NCBI RefSeq assembly: GCF_041807905.1
Contig: NZ_JBGVSA010000002.1
Location: 124,001 to 188,000 of the forward strand
DNA length: 64,000 nt
Direction of reading: 5' to 3'
Source of the DNA: JBGVSA01 sp041807905
Lineage (GTDB): Bacteria > Pseudomonadota > Gammaproteobacteria > Burkholderiales > Rhodocyclaceae
A model generated the notes under the pieces. That model had not been told where the DNA came from. It saw only the letters and a list, made by a program, of their open reading frames with translations, and did not search any database. A program made the position numbers and the translations under genes. Below are positions 24,301 to 32,512 of the stretch, one piece after another (position 1 is the first letter of the stretch; the number at the start of each line of letters is the position of its first letter).

Positions 24301-25013
24301 GTTCGCCGACGTGGTCGGGGCTGGAGTCCGAAGAGGTCAGTTACAACGCCGGCTATACCAACGTGCATGAGCTGATCCCATGGCGCACGCTCACCGGCCG
24401 CCAGCAGTTCTATCAGGACCACCGCTGGATGCTGGACTTTGGCGAGGGCTTCTGCGTGTATCGCCCGCCGGTCGATCTTAAGACCGTCGCGCCGATGCTC
24501 GGCAAGTCGCCCAATGGCGAAACCGAGATCGTGCTGAACTTCATTACGCCACACCAGAAGTGGGGCATTCACTCGACATACTCGGACAATCTGCGCCTGC
24601 TGACGCTGAGTCGCGGCGGCCCGCACGTGTGGCTTTCCGAATCTGACGCCAAGCGCGCCGGCATCGTCGATAACGACTGGATCGAAGTCTTCAACAGCAA
24701 CGGCACATTGACCGCCCGCGCCGTGGTAAGCCAGCGCGTACCCGATGGCATGACATTGATGTACCACGCGCAGGAAAAAATCGTGAACGTGCCGGGGGCG
24801 GAGACTTCGGGCAAGCGCGGCGGCATCCACAACTCGGTCACGCGCGCCATCGTCAAGCCGACCCACATGATTGGCGGCTACGCGCAGCAGGCCTACGGCT
24901 TCAACTACTACGGCACGACCGGCACCAACCGCGACGAATTCGTCATCGTGCGCAAGATGAAGAACGTGGATTGGCTCGAAGGGCCGCGCGCCACGGAAGG
25001 AGAACAGCAATGA
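21312..25013 (+). CDS. narG: Respiratory nitrate reductase, alpha subunit
   Basis: 1233 residues, normal for NarG. It carries the Mo-bis-MGD site that reduces nitrate to nitrite on the cytoplasmic face of the membrane. The FS0 iron-sulfur ligands are His50, Cys54, Cys58 and Cys93 (HGVNCTGSC ... RGCARGA). The segment PESADWYNSTY holds the region of the Asp that binds molybdenum in E. coli, and TRTPDAHFYTEVRYKGTK follows. There is no twin-arginine leader, as expected for the membrane-bound cytoplasmic enzyme. It overlaps narH by four bases (ATGA at 25010-25013) and leads the operon narGHJI-moaA-mobB-narXL. Confidence 0.97.
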   Translation: MSHFLDRLKFLSRTRETFSDGHGAVVEEDRKWEDGYRNRWAHDKEVRSTHGVNCTGSCSWRIFVKNGLITWELQQVDYPRTRPDLPNHEPRGCARGASYSWYVYSAQRVKYPMMRGRLAKLWREARKTLGPIDAWRSIVEDKAKSASYKSVRGQGGFVRSNWDEANEIIAAANAYTVKQYGPDRVIGFSPIPAMSMVSYAAGARYLGLIGGVPLSFYDWYCDLPPASPQVWGEQTDVPESADWYNSTYLMVWGSNIPMTRTPDAHFYTEVRYKGTKTVAISSDFGEMAKFGDIWLAPKQGTDAALALAMGHVALNEFHKTGASDYFRDYGKQYTDFPMLVTLKLQGDGLVPDYFLRASMLPGDLGEEKNPDWKTVIIDARNNALTVPNGTIGSRWNEAEGRKGKWNLEMKNLADGSEVDPLLSLKGRSDEIASVGFDYFGGDKDDLLFRNVPVRRVALKDGTTALVATVYDLMLANYGVDNGHGGGNVATSYEDDVPYTPKWQEAHTGVKCADVVRVAREFAQNAHDTHGKSMVVVGAALNHWYHNDMTYRGIINLLMMCGCVGQSGGGWAHYVGQEKLRPQPGWVPLAFGMDWHRPARQMNGTSFWYAHTSQWRHEKLGVNEILGPKADTSQYKDMALIDFNAKAERMGWLPSAPQLETNPLEVTRAAEAAGRNPVEYAVEGLKAGTLNMSCEDPDNPKNFPRNLFVWRSNLLGSSGKGHEYFLKYLLGTQNAVFDSEDASIKPNEVKVRPAVEGKLDLLTVLDFRMSTTCLYGDIVLPTATWYEKDDLNTSDMHPFIHPLSEAVTPLWESRSDWEIYKGIARKFSEIAGPYLGVQKDLVLTPLMHDTAGELGQPFEPRDWKHGECDLIPGKTAPSMTVVERDYGRIHEKFTTIGPLLKNAGNGGKGINWQTGREIEELAALNGVAANGQPKLESAIDAAEMILTLAPETNGHVAVKAWEALSKVTGRDHTHLAEGREHDKIRFRDIQAQPRKIISSPTWSGLESEEVSYNAGYTNVHELIPWRTLTGRQQFYQDHRWMLDFGEGFCVYRPPVDLKTVAPMLGKSPNGETEIVLNFITPHQKWGIHSTYSDNLRLLTLSRGGPHVWLSESDAKRAGIVDNDWIEVFNSNGTLTARAVVSQRVPDGMTLMYHAQEKIVNVPGAETSGKRGGIHNSVTRAIVKPTHMIGGYAQQAYGFNYYGTTGTNRDEFVIVRKMKNVDWLEGPRATEGEQQ

Positions 25014-26560
25014 AGATTCGCGCGCAAGTGGCGATGGTGCTGAACCTCGACAAGTGCATTGGGTGCCACACCTGTTCGGTCACCTGCAAGAACGTGTGGA
25101 CCAGCCGCGACGGTGTCGAATATGCGTGGTTCAACAACGTCGAAACCAAGCCCGGCATCGGCTACCCCAAGGAATGGGAGAACCAGGACAAATGGCAGGG
25201 CGGCTGGGTGCGCAACGGCGCCGGCAAGCTGGAGCCGCGCCAGGGCGGCAAGATGAAGATCCTCGCCAGCATGTTCGCCAACCCGAACATGCCCGAGATC
25301 GACGATTACTACGAGCCTTTCACCTACGACTACGAACATCTGCAAAAGGCCAAGGAGTCGCAGACGCCGCCCACCGCGCGCCCGGTGTCGGTGCTGACCG
25401 GCAAGAAGATGGGCAAGATCCACTGGGGCCCGAATTGGGAAGACGACCTCGGTGGCGAGTTCGCCAAGCGCTCCCGCGACAAGCTCTTCGACAACGTGCA
25501 GAAAGAGATGTACTCGACTTTCGAGAACACCTTCATGATGTACCTGCCGCGCCTGTGCGAGCACTGCCTGAATCCGGCCTGCGTGGCATCGTGCCCGTCG
25601 GGCTCGGTCTACAAACGCGAAGACGACGGCATCGTGCTGGTCGACCAGGACAAGTGCCGTGGCTGGCGCATGTGCATCTCGGGCTGCCCGTACAAGAAGA
25701 TCTACTTCAACTGGCAGTCGGGCAAGGCGGAGAAGTGCACCTTCTGCTTCCCGCGGATCGAAGGCGGCCAGCCGACGGTGTGCAGCGAATCGTGCGTGGG
25801 CCGCATCCGCTACCTGGGCGTGATGCTCTACGACGCGGACCGTATCGAAGCGGCGGCCTCTGTGGCCGACACCAAGGATCTGTACCAGGCGCAGCTCGAC
25901 GTGTTCCTCGATCCGTCGCTGCCTGAAGTGCAGGCCCAGGCGCGCGAGCAGGGTATTCCGGAATCGTGGCTGCAGGCCGCCGTCAAGTCGCCGGTCTACA
26001 AGATGGCGATGGAATGGAAGATCGCTTTTCCGCTGCACCCGGAATACCGCACGCTGCCGATGGTGTGGTACGTGCCGCCGCTGTCGCCGATCCAGACCGC
26101 TGCGCAGTCGGGCTTGATGGGGCGCAACGGCATCCTGCCGGACGTGCGCGAACTGCGTATTCCGCTCAAGTACCTGGCCAACCTGCTGACAGCGGGCGAC
26201 GAGGCCCCGGTGGTTTCCGCGCTCGAACGCATGCTCGCCATGCGCGCCTACATGCGCGACAAGACCGTGCACAAGCGCCAGAACCTCGAAGTGTTGCAGC
26301 AAGTGGGCCTGACCGCATCGCAGGTCGATGAGATGTACCAAGTGATGGCCATCGCCAATTACGAAGACCGCTTTGTCATCCCCGCCAGCCACAAGGAGAT
26401 GGTGGAAGACAGCTTCAACGAAAAGGGCGCCTGCGGATTCACCTTCGGCAACGGCTGCTCGGGCGGCGACAGCAATGAAGGCTTGTTCGGCCAGCGCCGC
26501 GAGGGCTCGACGATCTTCGTCGATATGCCCAAGTCGCGCAAAGCGCAGCAGGAGGCCTGA
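25010..26560 (+). CDS. narH: Respiratory nitrate reductase, beta subunit
   Basis: 516 residues. An electron-transfer subunit with four Fe-S clusters carrying electrons from NarI to NarG. Four Cys clusters are visible: CIGCHTCSVTCK near the N-terminus, CEHCLNPACVASCP, CRGWRMCISGCP and CTFCF with a later CSESCVGR. The Trp in CRGWRMC replaces the second Cys, as in E. coli NarH where this makes one centre a [3Fe-4S] cluster. Translation is coupled to narG by the ATGA overlap. Confidence 0.97.
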   Translation: MKIRAQVAMVLNLDKCIGCHTCSVTCKNVWTSRDGVEYAWFNNVETKPGIGYPKEWENQDKWQGGWVRNGAGKLEPRQGGKMKILASMFANPNMPEIDDYYEPFTYDYEHLQKAKESQTPPTARPVSVLTGKKMGKIHWGPNWEDDLGGEFAKRSRDKLFDNVQKEMYSTFENTFMMYLPRLCEHCLNPACVASCPSGSVYKREDDGIVLVDQDKCRGWRMCISGCPYKKIYFNWQSGKAEKCTFCFPRIEGGQPTVCSESCVGRIRYLGVMLYDADRIEAAASVADTKDLYQAQLDVFLDPSLPEVQAQAREQGIPESWLQAAVKSPVYKMAMEWKIAFPLHPEYRTLPMVWYVPPLSPIQTAAQSGLMGRNGILPDVRELRIPLKYLANLLTAGDEAPVVSALERMLAMRAYMRDKTVHKRQNLEVLQQVGLTASQVDEMYQVMAIANYEDRFVIPASHKEMVEDSFNEKGACGFTFGNGCSGGDSNEGLFGQRREGSTIFVDMPKSRKAQQEA

Positions 26561-26561
26561 C

Positions 26562-27260
26562 ATGGCGCGACCCGCAAGCACGCTTCACTTTCGCGTCATG
26601 TCGGCGCTGCTGCTGTACCCGGAGCAGGAACTGATCGACGCGCTGCCCGAACTGGATGCCGCCCTCGATGGCGCGCCGGGCGACATCCGCGCGCGACTTG
26701 CGCCGGTGCTGACGCATCTGGCGAGCGATGGGCTGATCCCGCTGCAGGAGTCCTATGTCGACACCTTTGATCGCGGCCGTAAGTTCTCGTTGCATCTGTT
26801 CGAACATCTGCATGGCGAATCGCGCGAGCGCGGCCCGGCATTGGTCGACCTGATGCAGGCGTACCGCGAGCATGGTTTCGTCATCGACGCGAGCGAACTG
26901 CCCGACTACCTGCCGCTGTTCCTGGAGTTCCTCGGCAGCGTGCCGATGGAAGTGGCGCAGTCGTTCCTCGACGATGCGATCCATGTCATCGCCGAGGTCG
27001 GCAAGCGCCTGTCGGAAATCGCATCGCCCTACGCCTGTGTGTTCGACGTGCTGGTCATGCTGGCAGGCGTGATGCCGCGGCCGCTGGTACAGCCGCCGGT
27101 GCGCGACATGGACGAAGCGATGGAAACCTTCGGGCCGAGCCGCGACGGCGTCGAGCCCTTGCTCAAGGAGGCGGCACAGACCGTCCGGTTCTATCCCCGC
27201 GGAGCCGCGCCGCACGCGGTCGGCGGTCATCGTGTGCACGGAAAGGCAATGACACCATGA
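26562..27260 (+). CDS. narJ: Nitrate reductase molybdenum cofactor assembly chaperone
   Basis: 232 residues starting at ATG 26562, one base after the narH stop. NarJ binds apo-NarG and helps insert the molybdenum cofactor and FS0; it is not part of the final enzyme. Characteristic features are FRVMSALLLYPEQELIDALPEL, SYVDTFDRGRKFSLHLFEHLHGESRERG and the DYLPLFLEFL helix. It overlaps narI by four bases (27257-27260), so dosage of chaperone and subunits is linked. Confidence 0.95.
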   Translation: MARPASTLHFRVMSALLLYPEQELIDALPELDAALDGAPGDIRARLAPVLTHLASDGLIPLQESYVDTFDRGRKFSLHLFEHLHGESRERGPALVDLMQAYREHGFVIDASELPDYLPLFLEFLGSVPMEVAQSFLDDAIHVIAEVGKRLSEIASPYACVFDVLVMLAGVMPRPLVQPPVRDMDEAMETFGPSRDGVEPLLKEAAQTVRFYPRGAAPHAVGGHRVHGKAMTP

Positions 27261-27934
27261 ACCACTTTCTCTTCGGCATCTACCCGTACATCGGGCTGGT
27301 GATTTTTCTGTTCGGCAGCCTCGTGCGGTTCGAGCGCGAGCAATACACGTGGCGCAGTGAATCGACGCAGTTGATCCGGCGTGGCCAGTTGCGCGCAGGC
27401 TCATACCTGTTCCACATCGGCGTGCTGATGGTGTTCCTCGGCCACTTGGGCGGCCTGCTCACGCCGCTGGCGGTGTGGGATGCGCTGGGCGTGTCGCACG
27501 GCGCCAAGCAGATGATCGCCATGGTGGCGGGCGGGGTGTTCGGCACGATGGCGCTGATCGGCCTGTTGATTCTCTTGTACCGTCGTTTCGCCGATGAACG
27601 CCTGCGCGCCATGACGCATTGGCGCGACAAGCTCACGCTCGGGTGGATTCTGGTTACGCTCGTGCTGGGCCTTTCCACCATCATCGTGTCCAAAGAACAT
27701 ACCGACGGCCACATGATGACGATGTTCATGGAATGGGCGCAGCGCATCGTGACCTTCCGTGGCGGGGCCTCGGACCTGGTCGCCGATACACCCCTGATCT
27801 TCCGCCTGCACATGTTCATGGGCATGTCGCTGTTCGTGCTGTTCCCCTTCACGCGGCTGGTGCACGTGTGGAGCGGTTTCGGTGCGGCGGCGTACGTGAC
27901 GCGTCCGTGGCAGCTTGTGCGGCCGCGCGACTGA
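27257..27934 (+). CDS. narI: Respiratory nitrate reductase, gamma subunit (cytochrome b)
   Basis: 225 residues with five hydrophobic segments. It oxidises quinol and passes electrons through two b haems to NarH. Haem-ligand His residues lie in YLFHIGVLMVFLGHLGG near residues 55-65 and in the last helices (FRLHMFMGMSLFVLFPFTRLVHVWSG region). The N-terminus FGIYPYIGL is typical. It is followed five bases later by moaA. Confidence 0.96.
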   Translation: MNHFLFGIYPYIGLVIFLFGSLVRFEREQYTWRSESTQLIRRGQLRAGSYLFHIGVLMVFLGHLGGLLTPLAVWDALGVSHGAKQMIAMVAGGVFGTMALIGLLILLYRRFADERLRAMTHWRDKLTLGWILVTLVLGLSTIIVSKEHTDGHMMTMFMEWAQRIVTFRGGASDLVADTPLIFRLHMFMGMSLFVLFPFTRLVHVWSGFGAAAYVTRPWQLVRPRD

Positions 27935-27939
27935 ACCAC

Positions 27940-28968
27940 ATGACGCCGGTCGCGCGCATCATCGATAGCGGGCTCGCGCCGCAAGGCGGGGCCTGGCTGG
28001 TCGACCGCTTCGGGCGGTCGATCGACTATCTGCGCATTTCGGTCACCGACCGTTGCGACCTGCGTTGCACGTATTGCCTGCCGAAAGGGTTCAAGGGCAA
28101 TCAAGAGCCGCGCCAGTGGCTTGATTTCGATGAACTCGAACGGCTCGTCGGGGCGTTTGCGCGGCTCGGCGTGCGGCGTGTGCGCCTGACCGGCGGCGAA
28201 CCGCTCCTGCGGCGCGACCTGCCGGCGCTTGCGGCGCGCATCAAGGCGCTGCCGGGCATAGAGGATCTATCGCTGTCCACCAACGGTACGCAACTGGCGC
28301 AGCACGCGGCCACATTGCGCCGGGCGGGCGTGGACCGCCTGAATATCAGCCTCGATTCGCTCGACCGTGCATGCAACGCAGGCATTACTGGACGTGACGC
28401 GTTCGATGCGGTCATGCGCGGAATCGACGCCGCGCGCGGGCAGGGTTTTTCGCCGATCAAGCTCAACATGGTGGCGATGGGCGGCGTCAACGAACACGAA
28501 ATCGAATCGATGGTCGAGTTCGCCTTCACGCGCGGGCTCATCCTGCGGCTGATCGAAGCGATGCCGATGGGCGACACCGGTCGCAGCGTGCGTCATGTCG
28601 ATCTTGGCCCGGTGCGCGAACGCCTCGTGGCGCGTTATGGGTTGGTGCCCGAGGTGCTTGAACTCGGCGGCGGACCGGCGCGTTATTGGCGCACGGCCGA
28701 CGGCGTCGGACGCATCGGCTTCATTACCGCCATGTCGCAGCACTTCTGCGCGAGCTGCAATCGTGTACGCTTGACGGTCGATGGCACCTTGCATACCTGC
28801 CTGGGGCAGGAGCATTCCTTCGCATTCCGCCCGTTGCTTCGCAGCGGCGCGGGCAGCGACGAAATAGAGGACGCCGTACGCCGTGCCGTGGAACTCAAAC
28901 CGGAGCGGCATGAATTCATCGAAGCGCCGACACGCATCGTGCGCTTCATGTCGCAAACGGGAGGGTGA
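27940..28968 (+). CDS. moaA: GTP 3',8-cyclase (molybdenum cofactor biosynthesis)
   Basis: 342 residues from ATG 27940, five bases after narI. A radical SAM enzyme that starts molybdopterin synthesis by converting GTP to 3',8-cyclo-GTP. The SAM cluster motif is CDLRCTYC (Cys39, Cys43, Cys46); the second cluster is bound by FCASCNRVRL and a third Cys in LHTCLGQ; and the protein ends in the functionally important Gly-Gly. Its place inside the nitrate reductase operon means cofactor supply is coregulated with the enzyme. The stop abuts the ATG of mobB. Confidence 0.95.
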   Translation: MTPVARIIDSGLAPQGGAWLVDRFGRSIDYLRISVTDRCDLRCTYCLPKGFKGNQEPRQWLDFDELERLVGAFARLGVRRVRLTGGEPLLRRDLPALAARIKALPGIEDLSLSTNGTQLAQHAATLRRAGVDRLNISLDSLDRACNAGITGRDAFDAVMRGIDAARGQGFSPIKLNMVAMGGVNEHEIESMVEFAFTRGLILRLIEAMPMGDTGRSVRHVDLGPVRERLVARYGLVPEVLELGGGPARYWRTADGVGRIGFITAMSQHFCASCNRVRLTVDGTLHTCLGQEHSFAFRPLLRSGAGSDEIEDAVRRAVELKPERHEFIEAPTRIVRFMSQTGG

Positions 28969-29490
28969 ATGACGCGGGTCTTTGGCATTGCGGGGACATC
29001 GGGCAGCGGCAAGACGGTACTCATGGAGCGCTTGATCGCCACGCTGGTGGGGCAGGGCATCGCCGTCAATGCCATCAAGCATTCTCACCACGACGTGCAG
29101 ATCGACCCGCCGGGCAAGGACAGCCATCGCTTTCGCGTGGCCGGGGCGAGCGAGGTCATGCTGGTGTCCCCCTGGCGCTTTGCCATCGTTCATGAACTGC
29201 GCGGCAGTGCCGAGCCGACCCTGACCGAACAATTGCAGCGCCTGTCGCCGGCCGAGCTGACGCTGGTCGAAGGCTTCAGCCGGCTGCCGATTCCCAAGCT
29301 CGAAGTCTGGCGCGACGAGAACGGCAAGCCGCCGCGTTATGTGGACGATCCGCACATCATTGCGCTGGCGACCGACGATGGCCTGCCGGCGACACACAGC
29401 CTTGCACGCTTTGGGCTCGACGATGTGGCCGCAATGGCACAATTCGTCCTCGATCACGCCGTGGACGCCGCCCACCTGCGCGGGCTCTGA
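28969..29490 (+). CDS. mobB: Molybdopterin-guanine dinucleotide biosynthesis adaptor MobB
   Basis: 173 residues. A P-loop GTPase with GTSGSGKT at 9-16, IKHSHHDVQIDPPGKDSHRFRVAGA after it (broken here for the family motif KH-x-H-x6-D-x2-GKDS) and LVEGFSRLPIPKLEV. It aids guanylation of molybdopterin by MobA. It begins directly at the moaA stop codon and is 31 bases before narX, so it is part of the same transcript. Confidence 0.93.
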   Translation: MTRVFGIAGTSGSGKTVLMERLIATLVGQGIAVNAIKHSHHDVQIDPPGKDSHRFRVAGASEVMLVSPWRFAIVHELRGSAEPTLTEQLQRLSPAELTLVEGFSRLPIPKLEVWRDENGKPPRYVDDPHIIALATDDGLPATHSLARFGLDDVAAMAQFVLDHAVDAAHLRGL

Positions 29491-29521
29491 GCGTCTCGAT
29501 CGCCACGGCGGGCCGCGAACG

Positions 29522-31504
29522 ATGGATGACACTTCTACCGACCTTTCCCGACTGCCCATGCGGCAACAATTGTCTTTCCGCGTGCTGGCGCTGCTCATGG
29601 CGGCGCTCGCCGTGGGCCTGCTCACGATTGGCGTGACGCTGTACCTGTCGTGGCAACTCGAAGGCGGCGGGGCTGCGATCAACGCGGCCGGCAGCCTGCG
29701 CATGCGCACGTACAAGATGGCGTTGACGCTGTCGCACTACGCCCGCAATCACGATCCGGCGCTGGCGGAGCGCATCGAGCGCGAACGCGCCGACTTTGCC
29801 GAGACCCTCGCGCTGCTGCGACATGGCGACCCGACGCGCCCCCTCTATCTGCCCAACGACGCGCGCGTGCGGCAGCAATTCACCCACATCGAAACCGAGT
29901 ACGCCCGGCTCGACACAGCCTGGATCCAGCCGCTGCTGGGTGGTACGCGGCTCGAAAACTGGTATGGCTTCCGCCGTGATTTCGACGAGTTCGTCGATCA
30001 CATCAACGAACTCGTACTGTCGATCGAGCAGCTCAACACCGAGCGCACGATGTGGCTGCGCCTGTCGCAGATGGTGCTGATCGCGCTGGCGATCGCCGGC
30101 ACGGTCACGCAGATTTACTTGATGTTCCTGCTCATTTTCCGCCCGCTCGGACACCTGCGGCAGGCCATCGGCCGCATGGCGGAGAAGGACTTCACCGTGC
30201 GCCTGCCCGTGCAGACGCGCGACGAGTTCGGCGAAGTACAGGAAGGCTTCAACCGCATGGCGGATCGTCTGGCCGATGCCTATGGTTCGCTGGAACGTCG
30301 CGTCGAAGAGAAGACCTCTGCCCTCAATGCGCAGAATCGCGAGCTTGCCGTGCTGTACGACGTGGCCACTTTCTTGAATGGCGCACACACGCCGAACGGT
30401 TTGTGCCACGGAACGCTGGAACGCCTCGTGCAATGGACCGGTGCCGACGGCGGCAGCGTGCGCGTCATCGATCCGCTGCAGCAAAGTGCATGGCTCATCA
30501 CCAGCATCGGCTTGCCTGAAGGATTGCGCGAGTCGCCCGTGTGCGCCATGCCGCGCGACTGCCTGTGCGGGCCGGCACAGGATGGCCGCGCCGTGATCCG
30601 CGTGCTCGCGTGCGACGCGGCCATGGAATCCGCCACGCCGTGTTCGCGCGCCGGCTTCGGCCAGGTCAGCGCATTTCCGGTCAGCGCCGGCGAATCGCAG
30701 GTGGGCATCCTGGCGCTGCACTTCATTGAGCCGCGCGAATTGGGCGAGCGCCAGCAGCAGCTCATCACCACGCTCGGCCAGCATCTGGGCATTGCGCTGG
30801 AAAACCAGCGCCTGGCCGCCCGCGACCGCGAACTGGCCGTGTCCGAAGAGCGCAACCTCATGGCGCAGGGGCTGCATGACAGCATCGCGCAGGGGCTCAC
30901 ATTCCTGAACCTGCAAGTGCAGTTGCTGGATGATTCGCTACGTCGCAATGCGCTGGATGAAGCGCGCGAGGTCGTGCCGCTGCTGCGCGCCGGTGTAAAT
31001 GAAAGCTATGAAGACGTGCGCGAGCTGTTGCTCAATTTCCGCACGCGCCTGCAGGAGGGCGACCTTGCCGGCGCCATGCGGGCGGCCATCGACAAGCTGC
31101 GCCAGCAGACGGGCATCACGACTTCGCTCGCACTCACGGGGCACGGTGCGGTGTTGCCGACTGACATGCAACTGCAACTGCTGTTCATCCTGCAGGAGGC
31201 GTTGTCGAACGTACGCAAGCATTCGGGCGCGACGCGCGTAGACGTCACGCTCCACAACGGTCTGCCGCTGCGCCTGGAGATCCGCGACAATGGCCGCGGT
31301 TTCGACGAGGCCATCATGGCCGAGCGGGCAGGCACGCACGTGGGCCTGAGCATCATGCGCGAACGGGCCGAACGCCTGGGCGCGTCGCTCGAATTCATCG
31401 ACGATGGCGGTGTCACCGTCGTGGTGACGATGAATCGCGCGGGCAATGACAAAGTCATCGATGGAGATACGCATGGACGGGACGATACGCGTCTTGCTGG
31501 TTGA
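29522..31504 (+). CDS. narX: NarX-type nitrate/nitrite sensor histidine kinase
   Basis: 660 residues from ATG 29522. A membrane segment at about 20-43 is followed by the P-box INAAGSLRMRTYKM (53-66), the nitrate-binding motif of NarX. The periplasmic helical bundle runs to about 178, a second membrane segment spans 183-205, then HAMP, a GAF-like domain, and a Cys cluster (341, 347, 349, 364, 374) in the central module. The phosphoacceptor is His452 in GLHDSIAQGLTFL, of the HPK7 type, and the ATPase has LQEALSNVRKHS and DNGRGFD. It should phosphorylate the NarL-like protein encoded next, with which it overlaps by 32 bases. Confidence 0.93.
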   Translation: MDDTSTDLSRLPMRQQLSFRVLALLMAALAVGLLTIGVTLYLSWQLEGGGAAINAAGSLRMRTYKMALTLSHYARNHDPALAERIERERADFAETLALLRHGDPTRPLYLPNDARVRQQFTHIETEYARLDTAWIQPLLGGTRLENWYGFRRDFDEFVDHINELVLSIEQLNTERTMWLRLSQMVLIALAIAGTVTQIYLMFLLIFRPLGHLRQAIGRMAEKDFTVRLPVQTRDEFGEVQEGFNRMADRLADAYGSLERRVEEKTSALNAQNRELAVLYDVATFLNGAHTPNGLCHGTLERLVQWTGADGGSVRVIDPLQQSAWLITSIGLPEGLRESPVCAMPRDCLCGPAQDGRAVIRVLACDAAMESATPCSRAGFGQVSAFPVSAGESQVGILALHFIEPRELGERQQQLITTLGQHLGIALENQRLAARDRELAVSEERNLMAQGLHDSIAQGLTFLNLQVQLLDDSLRRNALDEAREVVPLLRAGVNESYEDVRELLLNFRTRLQEGDLAGAMRAAIDKLRQQTGITTSLALTGHGAVLPTDMQLQLLFILQEALSNVRKHSGATRVDVTLHNGLPLRLEIRDNGRGFDEAIMAERAGTHVGLSIMRERAERLGASLEFIDDGGVTVVVTMNRAGNDKVIDGDTHGRDDTRLAG

Positions 31505-32141
31505 CGATCACACGCTGTTCCGCAGCGGCGTGAAGCTCTTGCTGTCGCGGCAGGCGGGCATCGACGTGGTGGGCGAAGCGGGCGACGGGGCGGAGGCCGT
31601 CAAGCTGGCGCGCGCGCTGCGCCCGGACGTGGTCTTGCTCGATCTGAACATGCCCGGGCTGTCAGGCGTCGAAGCGCTGCGCCTGATGTTGCAGGACCGC
31701 CCCGAGTTGGCCGTACTGATGCTGACCGTCTCGGAAGATGCGGAAGACCTCGCCACCGCGTTGCGCGCGGGGGCGCGCGGTTACTTGCTCAAGAACATCG
31801 ATGCCGACTACCTGCTCGGCGCCATCCATCGCGCGCGCGAAGGCGAAGCCGTGGTGGCCGAGGCGATGATGGGCAAGTTGTTGCAGCAGTTCCGTGCTGG
31901 CGACACGCCGGCCCCGGCGCGGGAGGATGACAAGCTCACGGCTCGCGAACGCGAAATCCTCGGCTATCTTGCCTTGGGCGAGAGCAACAAGGTCATTGCA
32001 CGGCGGCTGGATCTTTCGGAAAGCACGGTGAAGATCCACGTGCAGAACATTTTGAAGAAGCTGAATCTCTCCAGCCGCGTGCAGGCCGCGGTCTATGCCG
32101 TGGAGCATGGGCTTTCCGCGAGCGACGGCAGCCACTCGTAA
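31473..32141 (+). CDS. narL: NarL-type response regulator
   Basis: 222 residues from ATG 31473, chosen because GGAG lies eight bases before it; an in-frame ATG at 31461 has no such site. The receiver domain has the acidic pair Asp11-Asp12, phosphoacceptor Asp57 in VVLLDLNMPG and a Lys in YLLKNIDADY. The C-terminal LuxR-type helix-turn-helix includes KLTAREREILGYLALGESNK and SESTVKIHVQNILKKL. It overlaps narX by 32 bases. Expected to activate narK and narG in response to nitrate; the shared motifs before those genes are candidate targets. Confidence 0.93.
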   Translation: MDGTIRVLLVDDHTLFRSGVKLLLSRQAGIDVVGEAGDGAEAVKLARALRPDVVLLDLNMPGLSGVEALRLMLQDRPELAVLMLTVSEDAEDLATALRAGARGYLLKNIDADYLLGAIHRAREGEAVVAEAMMGKLLQQFRAGDTPAPAREDDKLTAREREILGYLALGESNKVIARRLDLSESTVKIHVQNILKKLNLSSRVQAAVYAVEHGLSASDGSHS

Positions 32142-32512
32142 GAGGTGATCGGACGCAGGGCCGGGAAGGCAGGGGGCGTTGCGTTGAAAGACAGCAACCG
32201 CGCCGGGTACGGGACTTCGTTTGCCCGGCGCGGCCGCCTGACACGCCCGGGGGAGGAGTGATGTCAGGCCAGGGGCTGCCAGCTCCGAAGGCGATGGAGC
32301 TGTATAAGACTATCGCCGATGCATAATGCCGGCCCTGATCCCGGACAGCGGCGTAAGTCGGATCGCATAACCAGCGCCCTCGTCATCGGCTGAGCGATGC
32401 TGCGGACAGTCTTATCCGTGGATCGTGGCAATCACATCGGACGCGCGAATCCGGCAATGCTCTGCGGCGCGATTCTGCGTCGGGCGCCGCGAGACGTCAG
32501 TGCCAGTCGGCC
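32142..32512. other. 371-base convergent gap after narL
   Basis: Holds a ten-base-pair hairpin (32198-32207 with 32224-32233), and a 21-codon frame at 32261-32326 starting ATG with GGAGG a few bases ahead (MSGQGLPAPKAMELYKTIADA). Nothing else that I recognise as a gene. The rest looks non-coding. Confidence 0.45.
32198..32233. terminator. Possible terminator hairpin after narL
   Basis: CCGCGCCGGG (32198-32207) pairs with CCCGGCGCGG (32224-32233) around a 16-base loop, 57 bases after the narL stop. No T-run follows, so the assignment is weak. Confidence 0.35.

Noticed and set aside
22401..25010. An 869-codon frame opposite narG
   Set aside because: Same composition artefact; narG is fully conserved on the plus strand.
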